Assembly (NCBI GenBank): GCA_023410885.1
Contig: JAEYPI010000243.1
Coordinates: forward strand, 1 to 26,699
Direction of reading: 5' to 3'
From: Bacillota bacterium
GTDB lineage: Bacteria > Bacillota > Clostridia > DSM-8532
DNA: 26,699 bases
Below, piece by piece: positions 1 to 7,876 of this stretch. The position numbers were made by a program, and so were the translations under genes. The notes under the pieces were generated by a model. It saw only the letters and a program-made list of their open reading frames with translations, was not told where the DNA came from and ran no database searches. The number at the start of each line of letters is the position of its first letter. Position 1 is the first letter of the stretch.

Positions 1-1787
1 TAATCCACCTTGGCCTGGGTGGAGCGCTCATCTTCAAAGGACAGGTAGACCTTATCCTTAGCATCATAGAGATAAGGCGCTTCCGCATCCTTATCATAAT
101 AATAGGTATAACGATCAGTATCCTTCAGCATCTCCTTGATGGTCTCCAGACGGAAGCATGCACCTGGGTACAAACCATACCATTTGCCTAGTACCTCGGG
201 CATATCGGTGGCCTTGTGTTTTCCCGATGACCAGCCCTCTCCAACCTCATATTGGCCCGTACCGGCATCGCCATTACCACGATAATAGCGGGAATTAGGG
301 TCGGCATCGGGGTGAGCGGTATCGGGTGCTGGGTTCTTTGTTCCTACAGGCTGACCACGAAGCTCACCGTTTGCATCAGGGACCACATTGGCCCAGCCTC
401 TGGAATAAGTCGCCACGCCTACATTGAGCTGTTCCGGTTTGAAATGCTTGAGATAGCCGGTAATAGCCTGATCTACTGAAAAAGTGGTATAAGCATTATC
501 ATAAACAGCCGCGTGATGACCGGTCGTATCGTTGTATGCCCCTGACATGTCATAGCTCATCACATTGACAAAATCAACATACTTGGCCACCTCGTTTAAA
601 TCCTGCGCCGCAGCGGTTTGCTCATAATCAGCCGACTCACAAATGGTCAACTGCTTATCTTTAAAACCAGCCTCATCCATAGCCAAACGCATTTCTTTTA
701 ACAGGGCCGTAAAATTACCTTTATCCACCGAAACATCGTGGCCACCGACACCCGAGCCAAAGTCCACAGGATCATCTAGACCCTCCGTTACCGGATCGCG
801 GTATACACCGGGATATTCCCAGTCCAGATCAATACCACCCAGCCAGGGGTTTTTCTTCAGCATATCAAGGCAGCTTTTGATGAATATTTCCCTTGTTTCA
901 GGGGTTTTGGCCATTTCCGAGAACATCTGACCCCGGGTCCAACCGCCAACCGAAACCATGATAGTTACATTGGGGTAAATACGGTGCATGCGCTCATAAA
1001 CCTTGAAAATACCTCCATCAGCTGCACCGGCGTCCATCCAAATGTCTGACCAGGAATCCGTAAAGGCCAAGGAATACTTAGGTGCGGGCGCCCAGTCAAA
1101 GGTCTCGTCCGAGGGAGTGCCATCCGATACAGTCAAAAAACCATGGTTCAAGTGTGTGAGCATATTCCAAGGAATCTCTACTGGTTTTAATAGACCATAA
1201 ACCTGCCAGTTGCCATAATAACCAACCACCATTTTTTCAGGCATGGCCTTGGGACTCTGCTTATGTACATACAACTCATGCATGACATGGGCCACCTGAT
1301 AGCGGGTAACCGGCTTGGAAAAGTCCGCTATCAGAGGAGCGATTGCTTTGGGGTCGGGCCGGAAGGTATTGTCCGCTTTAACTTCGTCTTCGATTAACAA
1401 AAAGAGTTCCTCACAAGTAATCTGCTGATCAGGTAAAAACATCGTGTTATTCTCAACCTCCATGTAGCCACCGGCTACAGCCAGTTTGACATATTTTGAG
1501 TACCAAATATCATCCTCTACATCAGTGAAAGAGAGATTGCCTTGGTCAGTCAATCCCAATGTATTGGAAAGAAAGACTGCCAACCCGGCTCGCGTAACCA
1601 AGCCTTCGCCATTAAACTTTCCGCCATAGCCTACAACCACGCCCTCGCGTTGTAAAGCCATTACATACGGATAGTCGGCCGTTACATCGGGAAACACATT
1701 AACTGCCGTCACAGTTGTCATACCAGCCATTAAGCCAAGCATCATCATAAAAGCCAACAGGGATGCAAGGATTTTTTTGTGTTTCAT
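1..1787 (-). CDS. SLH-domain glycoside hydrolase family 18 (chitinase-like), C-terminus cut by window edge
   Basis: The frame is open from the ATG at 1787 to the left edge, giving 595 residues and no stop, so the C-terminus is missing. An AGGTGG ribosome site lies 7 bases before the ATG. Residues 1-28 form a signal peptide. Residues about 31-150 hold at least two S-layer homology repeats (FPDV and FTDV openings), with a weaker third unit ending near VTRYQVAHVMHELY. The rest is a GH18 barrel: VVGYYGNW start, MVSVGGW strand, and GGIDLDWEYP with the catalytic acid Glu at residue 324 and Asp at 320 and 322; the first Asp of the usual DxxDxDxE is Gly here. VNVMSYD is the later substrate-binding strand. 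It probably hydrolyses chitin or a related N-acetylhexosamine polymer at the cell surface, held by SLH to wall polymers. It is divergent from the ABC importer at 2118, which may take up its products; that link is inferred. Confidence 0.9.
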   Translation of the reverse strand, partial: MKHKKILASLLAFMMMLGLMAGMTTVTAVNVFPDVTADYPYVMALQREGVVVGYGGKFNGEGLVTRAGLAVFLSNTLGLTDQGNLSFTDVEDDIWYSKYVKLAVAGGYMEVENNTMFLPDQQITCEELFLLIEDEVKADNTFRPDPKAIAPLIADFSKPVTRYQVAHVMHELYVHKQSPKAMPEKMVVGYYGNWQVYGLLKPVEIPWNMLTHLNHGFLTVSDGTPSDETFDWAPAPKYSLAFTDSWSDIWMDAGAADGGIFKVYERMHRIYPNVTIMVSVGGWTRGQMFSEMAKTPETREIFIKSCLDMLKKNPWLGGIDLDWEYPGVYRDPVTEGLDDPVDFGSGVGGHDVSVDKGNFTALLKEMRLAMDEAGFKDKQLTICESADYEQTAAAQDLNEVAKYVDFVNVMSYDMSGAYNDTTGHHAAVYDNAYTTFSVDQAITGYLKHFKPEQLNVGVATYSRGWANVVPDANGELRGQPVGTKNPAPDTAHPDADPNSRYYRGNGDAGTGQYEVGEGWSSGKHKATDMPEVLGKWYGLYPGACFRLETIKEMLKDTDRYTYYYDKDAEAPYLYDAKDKVYLSFEDERSTQAKVD

Positions 1788-2117
1788 GCCTCTACCACCT
1801 TTCATTAATCTTCATGCAACTTTAGCAGACTCCCTAATGGGTCCGGGAGTGCTTCGCAACCATTATATTATGAATCCCTTTAATAAAAAGTGGGGCATAT
1901 TTGCTTAAACTTATATAATCTTGCCATAGCAAAATTTTCATAGTCATAATTGCCAAAATCAAACAACAAAAGGCAAAAACCACTTATCGAATTTTTCTGG
2001 CAATAAAAATACAATGGTACCAAGGAGATAGATATTAGTGCTCCTTTTAAAGCAACATCAAAGGATACTGTTTATACTGATCTGTCTTAATTTTACTTAA
2101 ATAAAGGGAGGTCTGGC
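1788..2117. other. Intergenic region between divergent chitinase-like gene and ABC importer
   Basis: This 330-base AT-rich gap has no credible gene. On the minus strand a TATAAT box (complement of 1862-1867) could serve the chitinase-like gene, but no good -35 box sits at the right distance. The leader would then include a short inverted repeat, ACTCCC at 1829-1834 with GGGAGT at 1845-1850. On the plus strand TATACT at 2073-2078 is a possible -10 box for the importer, again without a clear -35. The importer has a strong GGGAGG ribosome site just before 2118. No convincing operator palindrome was seen. Confidence 0.4.
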
Positions 2118-3080
2118 ATGTCTAAATCGATATCCTCCAGTGGCACCATAGGAAAAAAGAAATTGGATAAAAAGACATTGATGCTCACTACCATGGTGTT
2201 GCCAGGAGTAATTTGGCTTTTCCTTCTCCGTTATCTACCTATTTTTGGTATTGTTCTATCCTTCAAGGACTACAAGATTTATTTCAAGGCTCCTACGCTC
2301 ATTAATAATATTATTCACAGTGAGTGGGTCGGTTTAGACAATTTCAAATTTCTGTTCACCACCACAGATTCCTGGGTGATGATTCGCAATACTATAGGAT
2401 ACAACGCCCTATGGATTGTTCTGGGCATCGTTATTGCAGTGGCATTTGCCATTATGTTGAGTGAAATTACTAATAAATTTGTAGCAAAAGCTTACCAGAC
2501 TCTGATGTTCTTTCCCTATTTTTTAAGCTGGGTCGTCGCCAGCTACTTCGTCTATGCTTTTCTCAGCCCCGAAAAGGGCTTATTTACCTACATGCAGCAG
2601 AATGCAGGCGGTGCCGTCACAGAATGGTACAGCAATGCCCAGGTTTGGCCGTACATACTCACCATCGCCAATCTATGGAAGAACCTGGGATACTCCTGCG
2701 TATTATATCTTGCTGCGATTACCGGTATAGACACTGCCCTGTATGAAGCTGCACGCATTGATGGGGCCAACAAATGGCAGCAGGTATGGTATGTGACCTT
2801 ACCTCATCTTAGGACCATTATCATCATTCTCTTTATATTAAGTGTTGGCCGCATATTCAACGCAGACTTCGGACTATTTTATTGGGTACCGATGAATTCA
2901 GGACCGCTGTACTCTACGACTCAGGTTATGGATACCTATGTTTACAGAGCATTAATGAATACCAATGATGTTGGCATGAGCTCTGCAGCCGGATTATTCC
3001 AGAATTTAGTAGGCTTTATCTGTATTATGGTTACCAATGCCATTATCCGGAAAGTCGATCCAGATAGCAGCCTATTCTAG
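2118..3080 (+). CDS. ABC transporter permease, LplB/YtcP-system type (first permease)
   Basis: A 320-residue inner-membrane permease of the binding-protein-dependent importer superfamily. About six hydrophobic segments can be seen, the first near residues 22-46 (LPGVIWLFLLRYLPIFG), a start typical of the LplB-like subgroup. The cytoplasmic EAA loop that docks the ATPase is intact: EAARIDGA at residues 220-227, followed by the LP pair at 238-239. A GGGAGG ribosome site precedes the ATG. The next permease starts 10 bases after the stop and a binding lipoprotein follows, so this is the first gene of a three-gene importer operon. No ATPase gene is present; such importers commonly use a shared MsmX-type ATPase encoded elsewhere. 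The substrate is probably an oligosaccharide, inferred only from family and from the neighbouring chitinase-like gene. Confidence 0.93.
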   Translation: MSKSISSSGTIGKKKLDKKTLMLTTMVLPGVIWLFLLRYLPIFGIVLSFKDYKIYFKAPTLINNIIHSEWVGLDNFKFLFTTTDSWVMIRNTIGYNALWIVLGIVIAVAFAIMLSEITNKFVAKAYQTLMFFPYFLSWVVASYFVYAFLSPEKGLFTYMQQNAGGAVTEWYSNAQVWPYILTIANLWKNLGYSCVLYLAAITGIDTALYEAARIDGANKWQQVWYVTLPHLRTIIIILFILSVGRIFNADFGLFYWVPMNSGPLYSTTQVMDTYVYRALMNTNDVGMSSAAGLFQNLVGFICIMVTNAIIRKVDPDSSLF

Positions 3081-3090
3081 GAGGGAACAA

Positions 3091-4023
3091 ATGAACAGAA
3101 TTTCGACTTCAAAATCATATGGCGGCGCCCGTCTGGATGCAGTAAGTATCCCGGCAGAAATTATCTTTCATCTTATTGTTGGGGGCTTTTGCCTTTTATG
3201 TGTCATACCCTTTATTTTTACGATCATTATCTCATTCTCCTCTGAAGAAAGCATTCGTGAGATTGGTTATTCCTTTTTCCCACAATCATTGTCTCTAAAA
3301 GCTTTTGAATACGCGTTTGACATGGGCAAGCAGCTTTTTCGTTCTTTTTTCAATAGTATTTTTATTACCGTGGTCGGTACGGCCCTGAGTGTACTGATTT
3401 GCATCATGTATTCCTATGCGCTTTATCGAAAAGACTTTAAATTCCGTGGCTTCTTCCTGTTTTTCAGCTTCTTCACCATGTTATTTGGTGGAGGCTTAGC
3501 GCCAACTTATATGATCAGTAAAAATTTACTGGGCCTAAACGACAACTATGCTGCACTCATTGTCCCCTTGCTTGTGAGTCCTTTTAACTTCATCATCATG
3601 CGCACGTTTCTTAAAGGCTCAGTTCCTGAGGCTCTCATCGAATCCGCTTCCATGGACGGCAGCGGGGAGTATCGTACACTGTTTCAGATCGTCGTACCGA
3701 TTTCGTTACCCGGCATTGCTACCATTAGCTTACTAAACATGTTGGCATACTGGAATGAGTGGTTTATCGCCTTGCTGTACATCAATTCACCAGAATATAT
3801 CCCTCTGCAATATTTGCTGATGAGAATGCAGCAGCAGGTCGAATTTTTAGTAAATAACAGTGGAAAGATCGGAGCCGAAGCAGCCAACATCATCGCTACT
3901 CTACCTAAGGACAGCCTGCGCATGGCATTGGTAGTCATTATCGTAGTTCCGATCGCCTTTGCCTATCCCTTCTTCCAACGCTACATCATCTCTGGCCTCA
4001 CCATTGGTTCAGTTAAAGGCTAA
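3091..4023 (+). CDS. ABC transporter permease, YtcP/LplC type (second permease)
   Basis: A 310-residue membrane permease that pairs with the product of the gene before it. I start it at the ATG at 3091 because a GGAGGG ribosome site lies directly upstream, overlapping the stop codon of the first permease; an in-frame ATG at 3037 would overlap that gene by 44 bases and has no such site. Hydrophobic segments occur near residues 25-48, 90-110, 119-135, 155-171, 205-220 and close to the C-terminus. The EAA loop is degenerate in the way usual for this subgroup: ESASMDG at 184-190, then VVPIS. The C-terminus FFQRYIISGLTIGSVKG has the KG ending characteristic of MalG/YtcP-like proteins. It belongs to the operon 2118-5744. 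Confidence 0.93.
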   Translation: MNRISTSKSYGGARLDAVSIPAEIIFHLIVGGFCLLCVIPFIFTIIISFSSEESIREIGYSFFPQSLSLKAFEYAFDMGKQLFRSFFNSIFITVVGTALSVLICIMYSYALYRKDFKFRGFFLFFSFFTMLFGGGLAPTYMISKNLLGLNDNYAALIVPLLVSPFNFIIMRTFLKGSVPEALIESASMDGSGEYRTLFQIVVPISLPGIATISLLNMLAYWNEWFIALLYINSPEYIPLQYLLMRMQQQVEFLVNNSGKIGAEAANIIATLPKDSLRMALVVIIVVPIAFAYPFFQRYIISGLTIGSVKG

Positions 4024-4042
4024 GTCTATCTATAGGTAAGTC

Positions 4043-4058
4043 CCGAGGTTAACCTCGG
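4043..4058. promoter_or_regulatory. Perfect 16-bp palindrome between permease and binding-protein genes
   Basis: CCGAGGTTAACCTCGG reads the same on both strands with no spacer. It lies 19 bases after the second permease stop and about 88 bases before the lipoprotein start, and is not followed by a T run. It could be an operator, or the stem of an RNA hairpin that uncouples lipoprotein expression from the permeases. The sequence does not decide between these. Confidence 0.5.
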
Positions 4059-4145
4059 TTAAGAGTTTGCTGGGATTTTGTGCAACTCTATACTTACGAC
4101 CCCATTATTGCGGTAAAAGCCGCGAAAAACAAGGAGGAAAGATCA

Positions 4146-5744
4146 ATGAAAGGTAAAACCAAACGAATCCTGGCCCTTGTTCTGACAGTGTTAATGATGC
4201 TCTCGGTAATGTCTGCATGTGGAAAGACTACTCCCGGTAACACCAACACCGCCACTCCCGACAGCTCCACGCCAGCTACAGACAGCAGCACTCCCGCTCC
4301 CACTGGGCCTGACATCTCTAAAGAAGTCACTCTGCAATGGATGTATCATGGCAGTACAGTCACCGATGACAAGGCTGTCATGACAGAAATCAACAAATAC
4401 CTGAAGGAAAAAATCAACGCCAAGCTGGAAATGATCTGGTGCGGCTGGGGTGACTTCGACGATAAAGTTGCACTTGCTATTAACGGCGGCGACCCTATCG
4501 ATATTTATTTCACCTGTTCGTGGACTCCAAACAATGAGTATGCCGCCACTGCAAAAAAGGGTGCGTACGTGCGTCTTGACAATCCTGAAAACAATCTTCT
4601 TGAGAAATTCGCTCCAGACCTTTTTAAGTCCCTCGACCCGGTTCTTGCCGACGCAGCAATGACAGAGGGTGCCGATGGTTTTGGTATTTACGCTATTCCT
4701 ACTTATAAGGAAATCGCTCAGCAATACACCTGGGACCTCAATACCAATATGCTTAAGAAGTATGGCTATACCACAGACGACATTACTGACTATTACTCAA
4801 TGGGCCCCATTCTTCAAAAGATTAAAGAAGGTGAAGGAAAGGATTTCTATCCTTTGAATCCGGAACCGGCTGTTCTTGAAAGAATGGTTAATAGTAACGA
4901 TTTAGTAGATAATCTTTCTCTGCTTGCATACGAATTTGACCCTATAGACCCCACTAAGTCAGCCGCTAAAATAGTAAGCAGATATGAAACTGAAGGGTAC
5001 AAGAAATTCCTTGAAACGACCCGCGAATATTACAAAGCTGGCTATATCAGTTCTGAGATGGCATTTGCTGAGACCATGAACAATGCCCGCACAACAGCCA
5101 GTAACGCTGCAAAATATGCCATCGGTACACAGGTTTATGCTCCCGGCTATGAATTCCAAGTTAGCGCTGAGCGTAATATCGACGTTGTTTTCAAGCCCGC
5201 ACAGGCCGGTATTATTTCAACTACCTCCGCCCGTGGTGCTATGCAAGCAATTTCGGTTACATCTGATGACCCTGGCCGCGCACTTATGTTCTTAAATCTC
5301 GTAAACACCGACTCTAAACTATTTACCATGCTTGAATACGGTCTTGAAAACGTTCACTACACCCTGACCAACGATGGTCGTGTTAAGTTTGACAATGCTA
5401 TGAGAGAAACCTATAAGCCATGGAGAAATGGTATGGGCAATCTTTTCAATCTCCCTGTTTTAGCCGAAGAACCCGCTGATATGTGGGACCAGTTTGATAA
5501 ATTTAACAAGCTTGGCAAGCCTGTACCGATACTGGGCTGGGCTTTTGATCAAAATCCTGTTAAGAACGAAATGGCCAATCTGGCTAATGTTACAGCTGAA
5601 TATGTTAATTCACTTAATTCCGGCGCTGTTGATCCTGCTGAAAAGCTGCCTGAGTTCATTAACAAGCTGAAAGCCAATGGCATTGACACAGTTGTTGCCG
5701 AGGCCCAGAAGCAACTGGATGCTTTTATGGCTGCAAAGAAGTAA
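4146..5744 (+). CDS. Extracellular solute-binding lipoprotein with DUF3502-type C-terminus
   Basis: A 532-residue substrate-binding protein for the importer. I use the ATG at 4146 because AAGGAGG lies 9 bases upstream and because it yields a proper lipoprotein signal: positive start, hydrophobic core and lipobox ending SVMSAC with the lipidated Cys at 25. A Ser/Thr/Pro-rich linker (residues about 27-58) follows, then the SBP family 1 fold. The last ~130 residues (PVLAEEPADMWDQFDK, then PILGWAFDQNPVKNEMANL and LPEFINKLKANGID) match the DUF3502 region typical of binding proteins that work with LplB/YtcP permeases. The mature protein would be tethered to the outer face of the membrane. Substrate is unknown, with an oligosaccharide likely. 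It is separated from the permeases by 122 bases containing a palindrome, and it ends the operon. Confidence 0.93.
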   Translation: MKGKTKRILALVLTVLMMLSVMSACGKTTPGNTNTATPDSSTPATDSSTPAPTGPDISKEVTLQWMYHGSTVTDDKAVMTEINKYLKEKINAKLEMIWCGWGDFDDKVALAINGGDPIDIYFTCSWTPNNEYAATAKKGAYVRLDNPENNLLEKFAPDLFKSLDPVLADAAMTEGADGFGIYAIPTYKEIAQQYTWDLNTNMLKKYGYTTDDITDYYSMGPILQKIKEGEGKDFYPLNPEPAVLERMVNSNDLVDNLSLLAYEFDPIDPTKSAAKIVSRYETEGYKKFLETTREYYKAGYISSEMAFAETMNNARTTASNAAKYAIGTQVYAPGYEFQVSAERNIDVVFKPAQAGIISTTSARGAMQAISVTSDDPGRALMFLNLVNTDSKLFTMLEYGLENVHYTLTNDGRVKFDNAMRETYKPWRNGMGNLFNLPVLAEEPADMWDQFDKFNKLGKPVPILGWAFDQNPVKNEMANLANVTAEYVNSLNSGAVDPAEKLPEFINKLKANGIDTVVAEAQKQLDAFMAAKK

Positions 5745-5757
5745 TTAATGCCCCCCA

Positions 5758-5791
5758 GGGGTAAGGGACAGCTTGTCCTGCCCCTTATCCC
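5758..5791 (+). terminator. Imperfect hairpin after the binding-protein gene
   Basis: GGGTAAGGG at 5759-5767 can pair with CCCTTATCCC at 5782-5791 with one bulged base, starting 14 bases after the stop of the importer operon. There is only a weak T/A stretch after it, so it is a possible rather than classical terminator. Confidence 0.4.
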
Positions 5792-5805
5792 GTTAAAAAT
5801 GTACC

Positions 5806-5841
5806 ACTAAAGGTGCGCTCCGCATGGAGCGCACCTTTAGT
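5806..5841. repeat. 16-bp perfect inverted repeat with GCAT loop
   Basis: ACTAAAGGTGCGCTCC at 5806-5821 is the exact complement of 5826-5841, leaving a 4-base loop. It lies between convergent genes and directly abuts the larger inverted repeat that follows. It could terminate transcription from both sides, although no U tract follows, or it could be part of a small repeat element together with 5839-5912. Confidence 0.75.
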
Positions 5842-5912
5842 AGCAAGTAGGGGACGGTTCTTGACTTGCGTTCACTTGAGCGCAAGTCAAGAACCGTCCC
5901 CTACTTGCTACT
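5839..5912. repeat. 32-bp perfect inverted repeat, REP/MITE-like, carrying the GGGGACGGTTC core
   Basis: Positions 5839-5870 are the exact reverse complement of 5881-5912, around a 10-base loop (TTCACTTGAG). The arm contains GTAGGGGACGGTTCTTGAC. I recall GGGGACGGTTC-type palindromes as dispersed repeats in several Clostridia, sometimes near small IS200-like or REP-associated transposases, but that is from memory and needs a genome search. The element overlaps the last codon and the TAG stop of the epimerase gene on the minus strand. No transposase is encoded nearby, so it would be a non-autonomous copy. Only one copy is seen in this window. Confidence 0.75.
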
Positions 5913-6915
5913 CAATCACTCCCTCGCTTTTAAGCCAAGCCAGTGCATCCGCTATGGTTTGTTCAAAAGGACGAGGAACATACCCGAGCTCACGCCTTGC
6001 TTTTGCTGACGAAAAATCGGAATTGCTCGTTACCGTATACAGGGCATAGCGGGTAAAAATCGGTGGACGTCTTTTAATTTTGTAGTAGATACCCAATATG
6101 GGGACACTAAGCCGTGCAAGCCAAATAGGGACCATCAGCCTAACCTCTTTTACACCTGTCAGCCGGTGCACATGATGCAGAATTTCTTTGACCGATACAT
6201 AGCGGTTACCGAGTATATACCCCTCTCCTTTTCTGCCTTTTTCACAGCAAGCTACCACTCCCTTAGCCACATCACGCACATCCACAAAATCGTATCCGCC
6301 GTCCACACCTGCAAATAACCTGCCTTTAACGCTATCTATTAAAAGCTGCGTTACATGTCCTACGGTATAATCATAGGGGCCACAAAGGCCGCTTGGGAAG
6401 ACCAGTGATGCATTTAAGCCCTGCTTCCTCACTGCCTCCATAACAATTTGGGAGGCTTCGGCCTTGGTCTTGCCATAAAACCCAATAATTTTATCGGGGT
6501 CAAAATCAGAGATTGGAAGTATGGTCTGCCCTTTCGGTAGTTCGGGAATTGCGTGTACTGAACTGATATAGACTAATTTTCTAACCTGTTTCTCCAAACA
6601 CATTTTCACAATATTTCGGGTTCCTTGCACATTAACGTCATGGACGACCTGCACAAACTCCCAATAGGTCGTCACGATGCCGGCACTGTGGATGACAATA
6701 ACCTCTGTGTCCTCCCCTATCGCGAAGAAATGGTGTAAATCCTCTATATTCAAAATATCGCCCTCTATGACTTCAACACCTTTAGGTATCCGCTTAGCTG
6801 CCTTATCCTTTGGCAGTACAAGAGCTCGAACCTCCCGGTCCTGTGCCATCAGTTCTCGAACAATACTGCTGCCAAGATTGCCCGCAGCACCCGTAACCAA
6901 ATATTTGACTCTCAT
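5908..6915 (-). CDS. NAD(P)-dependent epimerase/reductase, extended SDR family
   Basis: A 335-residue extended short-chain dehydrogenase/reductase. The N-terminal Rossmann motif is TGAAGNLG at residues 8-15 and the catalytic pair is Tyr147 and Lys151 (YGKTK). YISSVHA carries the usual Ser region, and VFPSGLCGPYDY is the typical loop of dihydroflavonol-reductase-like or UDP-sugar-epimerase-like members. I start at the ATG at 6915 because AAGGAG lies 8-9 bases upstream; an ATG 10 codons earlier would put that site inside the coding region. The substrate cannot be read from sequence. It is divergent from the TetR regulator at 7144, a common arrangement for a regulator and its target. The stop codon lies inside a 32-bp palindrome, so the C-terminus may have been altered by that element's insertion. 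Confidence 0.9.
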   Translation of the reverse strand: MRVKYLVTGAAGNLGSSIVRELMAQDREVRALVLPKDKAAKRIPKGVEVIEGDILNIEDLHHFFAIGEDTEVIVIHSAGIVTTYWEFVQVVHDVNVQGTRNIVKMCLEKQVRKLVYISSVHAIPELPKGQTILPISDFDPDKIIGFYGKTKAEASQIVMEAVRKQGLNASLVFPSGLCGPYDYTVGHVTQLLIDSVKGRLFAGVDGGYDFVDVRDVAKGVVACCEKGRKGEGYILGNRYVSVKEILHHVHRLTGVKEVRLMVPIWLARLSVPILGIYYKIKRRPPIFTRYALYTVTSNSDFSSAKARRELGYVPRPFEQTIADALAWLKSEGVIE

Positions 6916-6990
6916 GGCATCAACTCCTTCAGCCTTGTAGACCACCGCTTATTTTGTGGATTTTGGACAAGCTCTCTGTTATCATACACA

Positions 6991-7019
6991 TTGTTGAAAA
7001 TCGTTCACAAATATATAAT
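6991..7019 (+). promoter_or_regulatory. Candidate sigma-A promoter for the TetR gene
   Basis: TTGTTG at 6991-6996 and TATAAT at 7014-7019 are separated by 17 bases and face the TetR gene, leaving a leader of about 120 bases. A second candidate is an extended -10 box, TGATATACT, at 7065-7073. No clean TetR-type palindrome was found between the divergent starts. Confidence 0.45.
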
Positions 7020-7143
7020 AATAACACTATGTTTATAATTCAATAATCAGATGTTATGGCTTTGTGATATACTGAACACGCTCTATCAGATGTGTCCGAT
7101 ATCTATTTGGCAACTTATTTTTTATAAAATAAGGGGGGAAAAC

Positions 7144-7701
7144 ATGAAAGCGGATCGCAGAGTAAAATACACTCGGATGGTGCTCAAAGAAAGTCTGTTG
7201 GAATTAATGAAGGACCGCCCTATCGGGAAAATTACGGTAAAGGATATTTGCGAGGCCGCAGATGTAAATAGAGGTACCTTCTATACCCATTACAGTGATC
7301 CCTTCGATTTACTTCATCAAATAGAAAATGAGCTCTTTGAGGATATTGTTGCATCCCTGGAAAGCTCACTCAGTATACATAACATTCCTAAGCTATTGGC
7401 TGAAATCTTTGCGGCCATTGCTAAAAACTCAGAGCTATGCAAGGTGCTGTTCTCCGATTATGGGGACAAAGAATTCTTGCACCGTGTCATTTATATCGCT
7501 CACGATGCCAGTATTGTACAATGGCGCAAGCTATGTCCCAAAGCGACAAAAGAACAGCTTGAGCTACTCTACACCTTCTATTCAAGCGGCAGCGTAGCCA
7601 TTATTCAACGTTGGGTACAAAACGATATGAAAGAGGACCCACAGGAGCTGGCCCTCTTCATTGAAAAGATAAGTAATAACGGATTACAGTCCTTAAGGTA
7701 A
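7144..7701 (+). CDS. TetR/AcrR-family transcriptional regulator
   Basis: A 185-residue DNA-binding repressor-type protein. I take the ATG at 7144, which follows a purine-rich AAGGGGGG ribosome site; an in-frame ATG at 7051 would add a hydrophobic tail foreign to the family and lacks such a site. The N-terminal helix-turn-helix runs from about residue 9 to 60, with ITVKDICEAADVNRGTFYTHY being the classic TetR recognition region (split here as ITVKDICEAADV and NRGTFYTHY). The C-terminal half is helical and resembles the TetR_C_8/DhaS-like ligand-binding region. It probably controls the divergent SDR epimerase gene and itself; the asparaginase gene downstream is a further candidate target. The ligand is unknown. 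Confidence 0.9.
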   Translation: MKADRRVKYTRMVLKESLLELMKDRPIGKITVKDICEAADVNRGTFYTHYSDPFDLLHQIENELFEDIVASLESSLSIHNIPKLLAEIFAAIAKNSELCKVLFSDYGDKEFLHRVIYIAHDASIVQWRKLCPKATKEQLELLYTFYSSGSVAIIQRWVQNDMKEDPQELALFIEKISNNGLQSLR

Positions 7702-7876
7702 AGCAAATTCATCTCTGTTTCTTTTATAGATTTAGTTTATGGCGTGTCCGGACCAGAGAAAAGTTAATTACATGCCTTGCTGGAGTGGCTGAACAAATGC
7801 TAAGATGAGTTGAGAGGCCAGCATTTATAATGAAGTTTTTAACTTATAAGCAAACATAAAAGACAGGTGTACTGTA

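Noticed and set aside
643..1200. Plus-strand open frames across the first kilobase
   Set aside because: The minus strand encodes a continuous GH18 domain with its catalytic motif, so these are shadows.
1829..1850. Riboswitch in the chitinase-like gene leader
   Set aside because: Only a 6-bp stem is seen; no conserved riboswitch core or terminator could be identified.
2588..2773. Minus-strand open frame inside the first permease gene
   Set aside because: Overlaps the EAA-loop coding region of a clear permease and has no independent support.
4080..4145. Upstream ATG for the DUF3502 lipoprotein
   Set aside because: It would put 22 residues before a perfect lipoprotein signal and would hide the AAGGAGG ribosome site inside the gene.
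4191..4724. Long open frame on the minus strand inside the binding-lipoprotein gene
   Set aside because: It lies wholly within a well-supported lipoprotein gene on the other strand, lacks a ribosome site and has no recognisable domain; it is a shadow frame.
5806..5912. CRISPR-like repeat array
   Set aside because: There are two adjacent inverted repeats of different sequence, not direct repeats with regular spacers.
6946..7143. TetR operator palindrome between the divergent SDR and TetR genes
   Set aside because: Only short imperfect matches (ACAC and GTGT arms around 7074-7097) were found, too weak to call.
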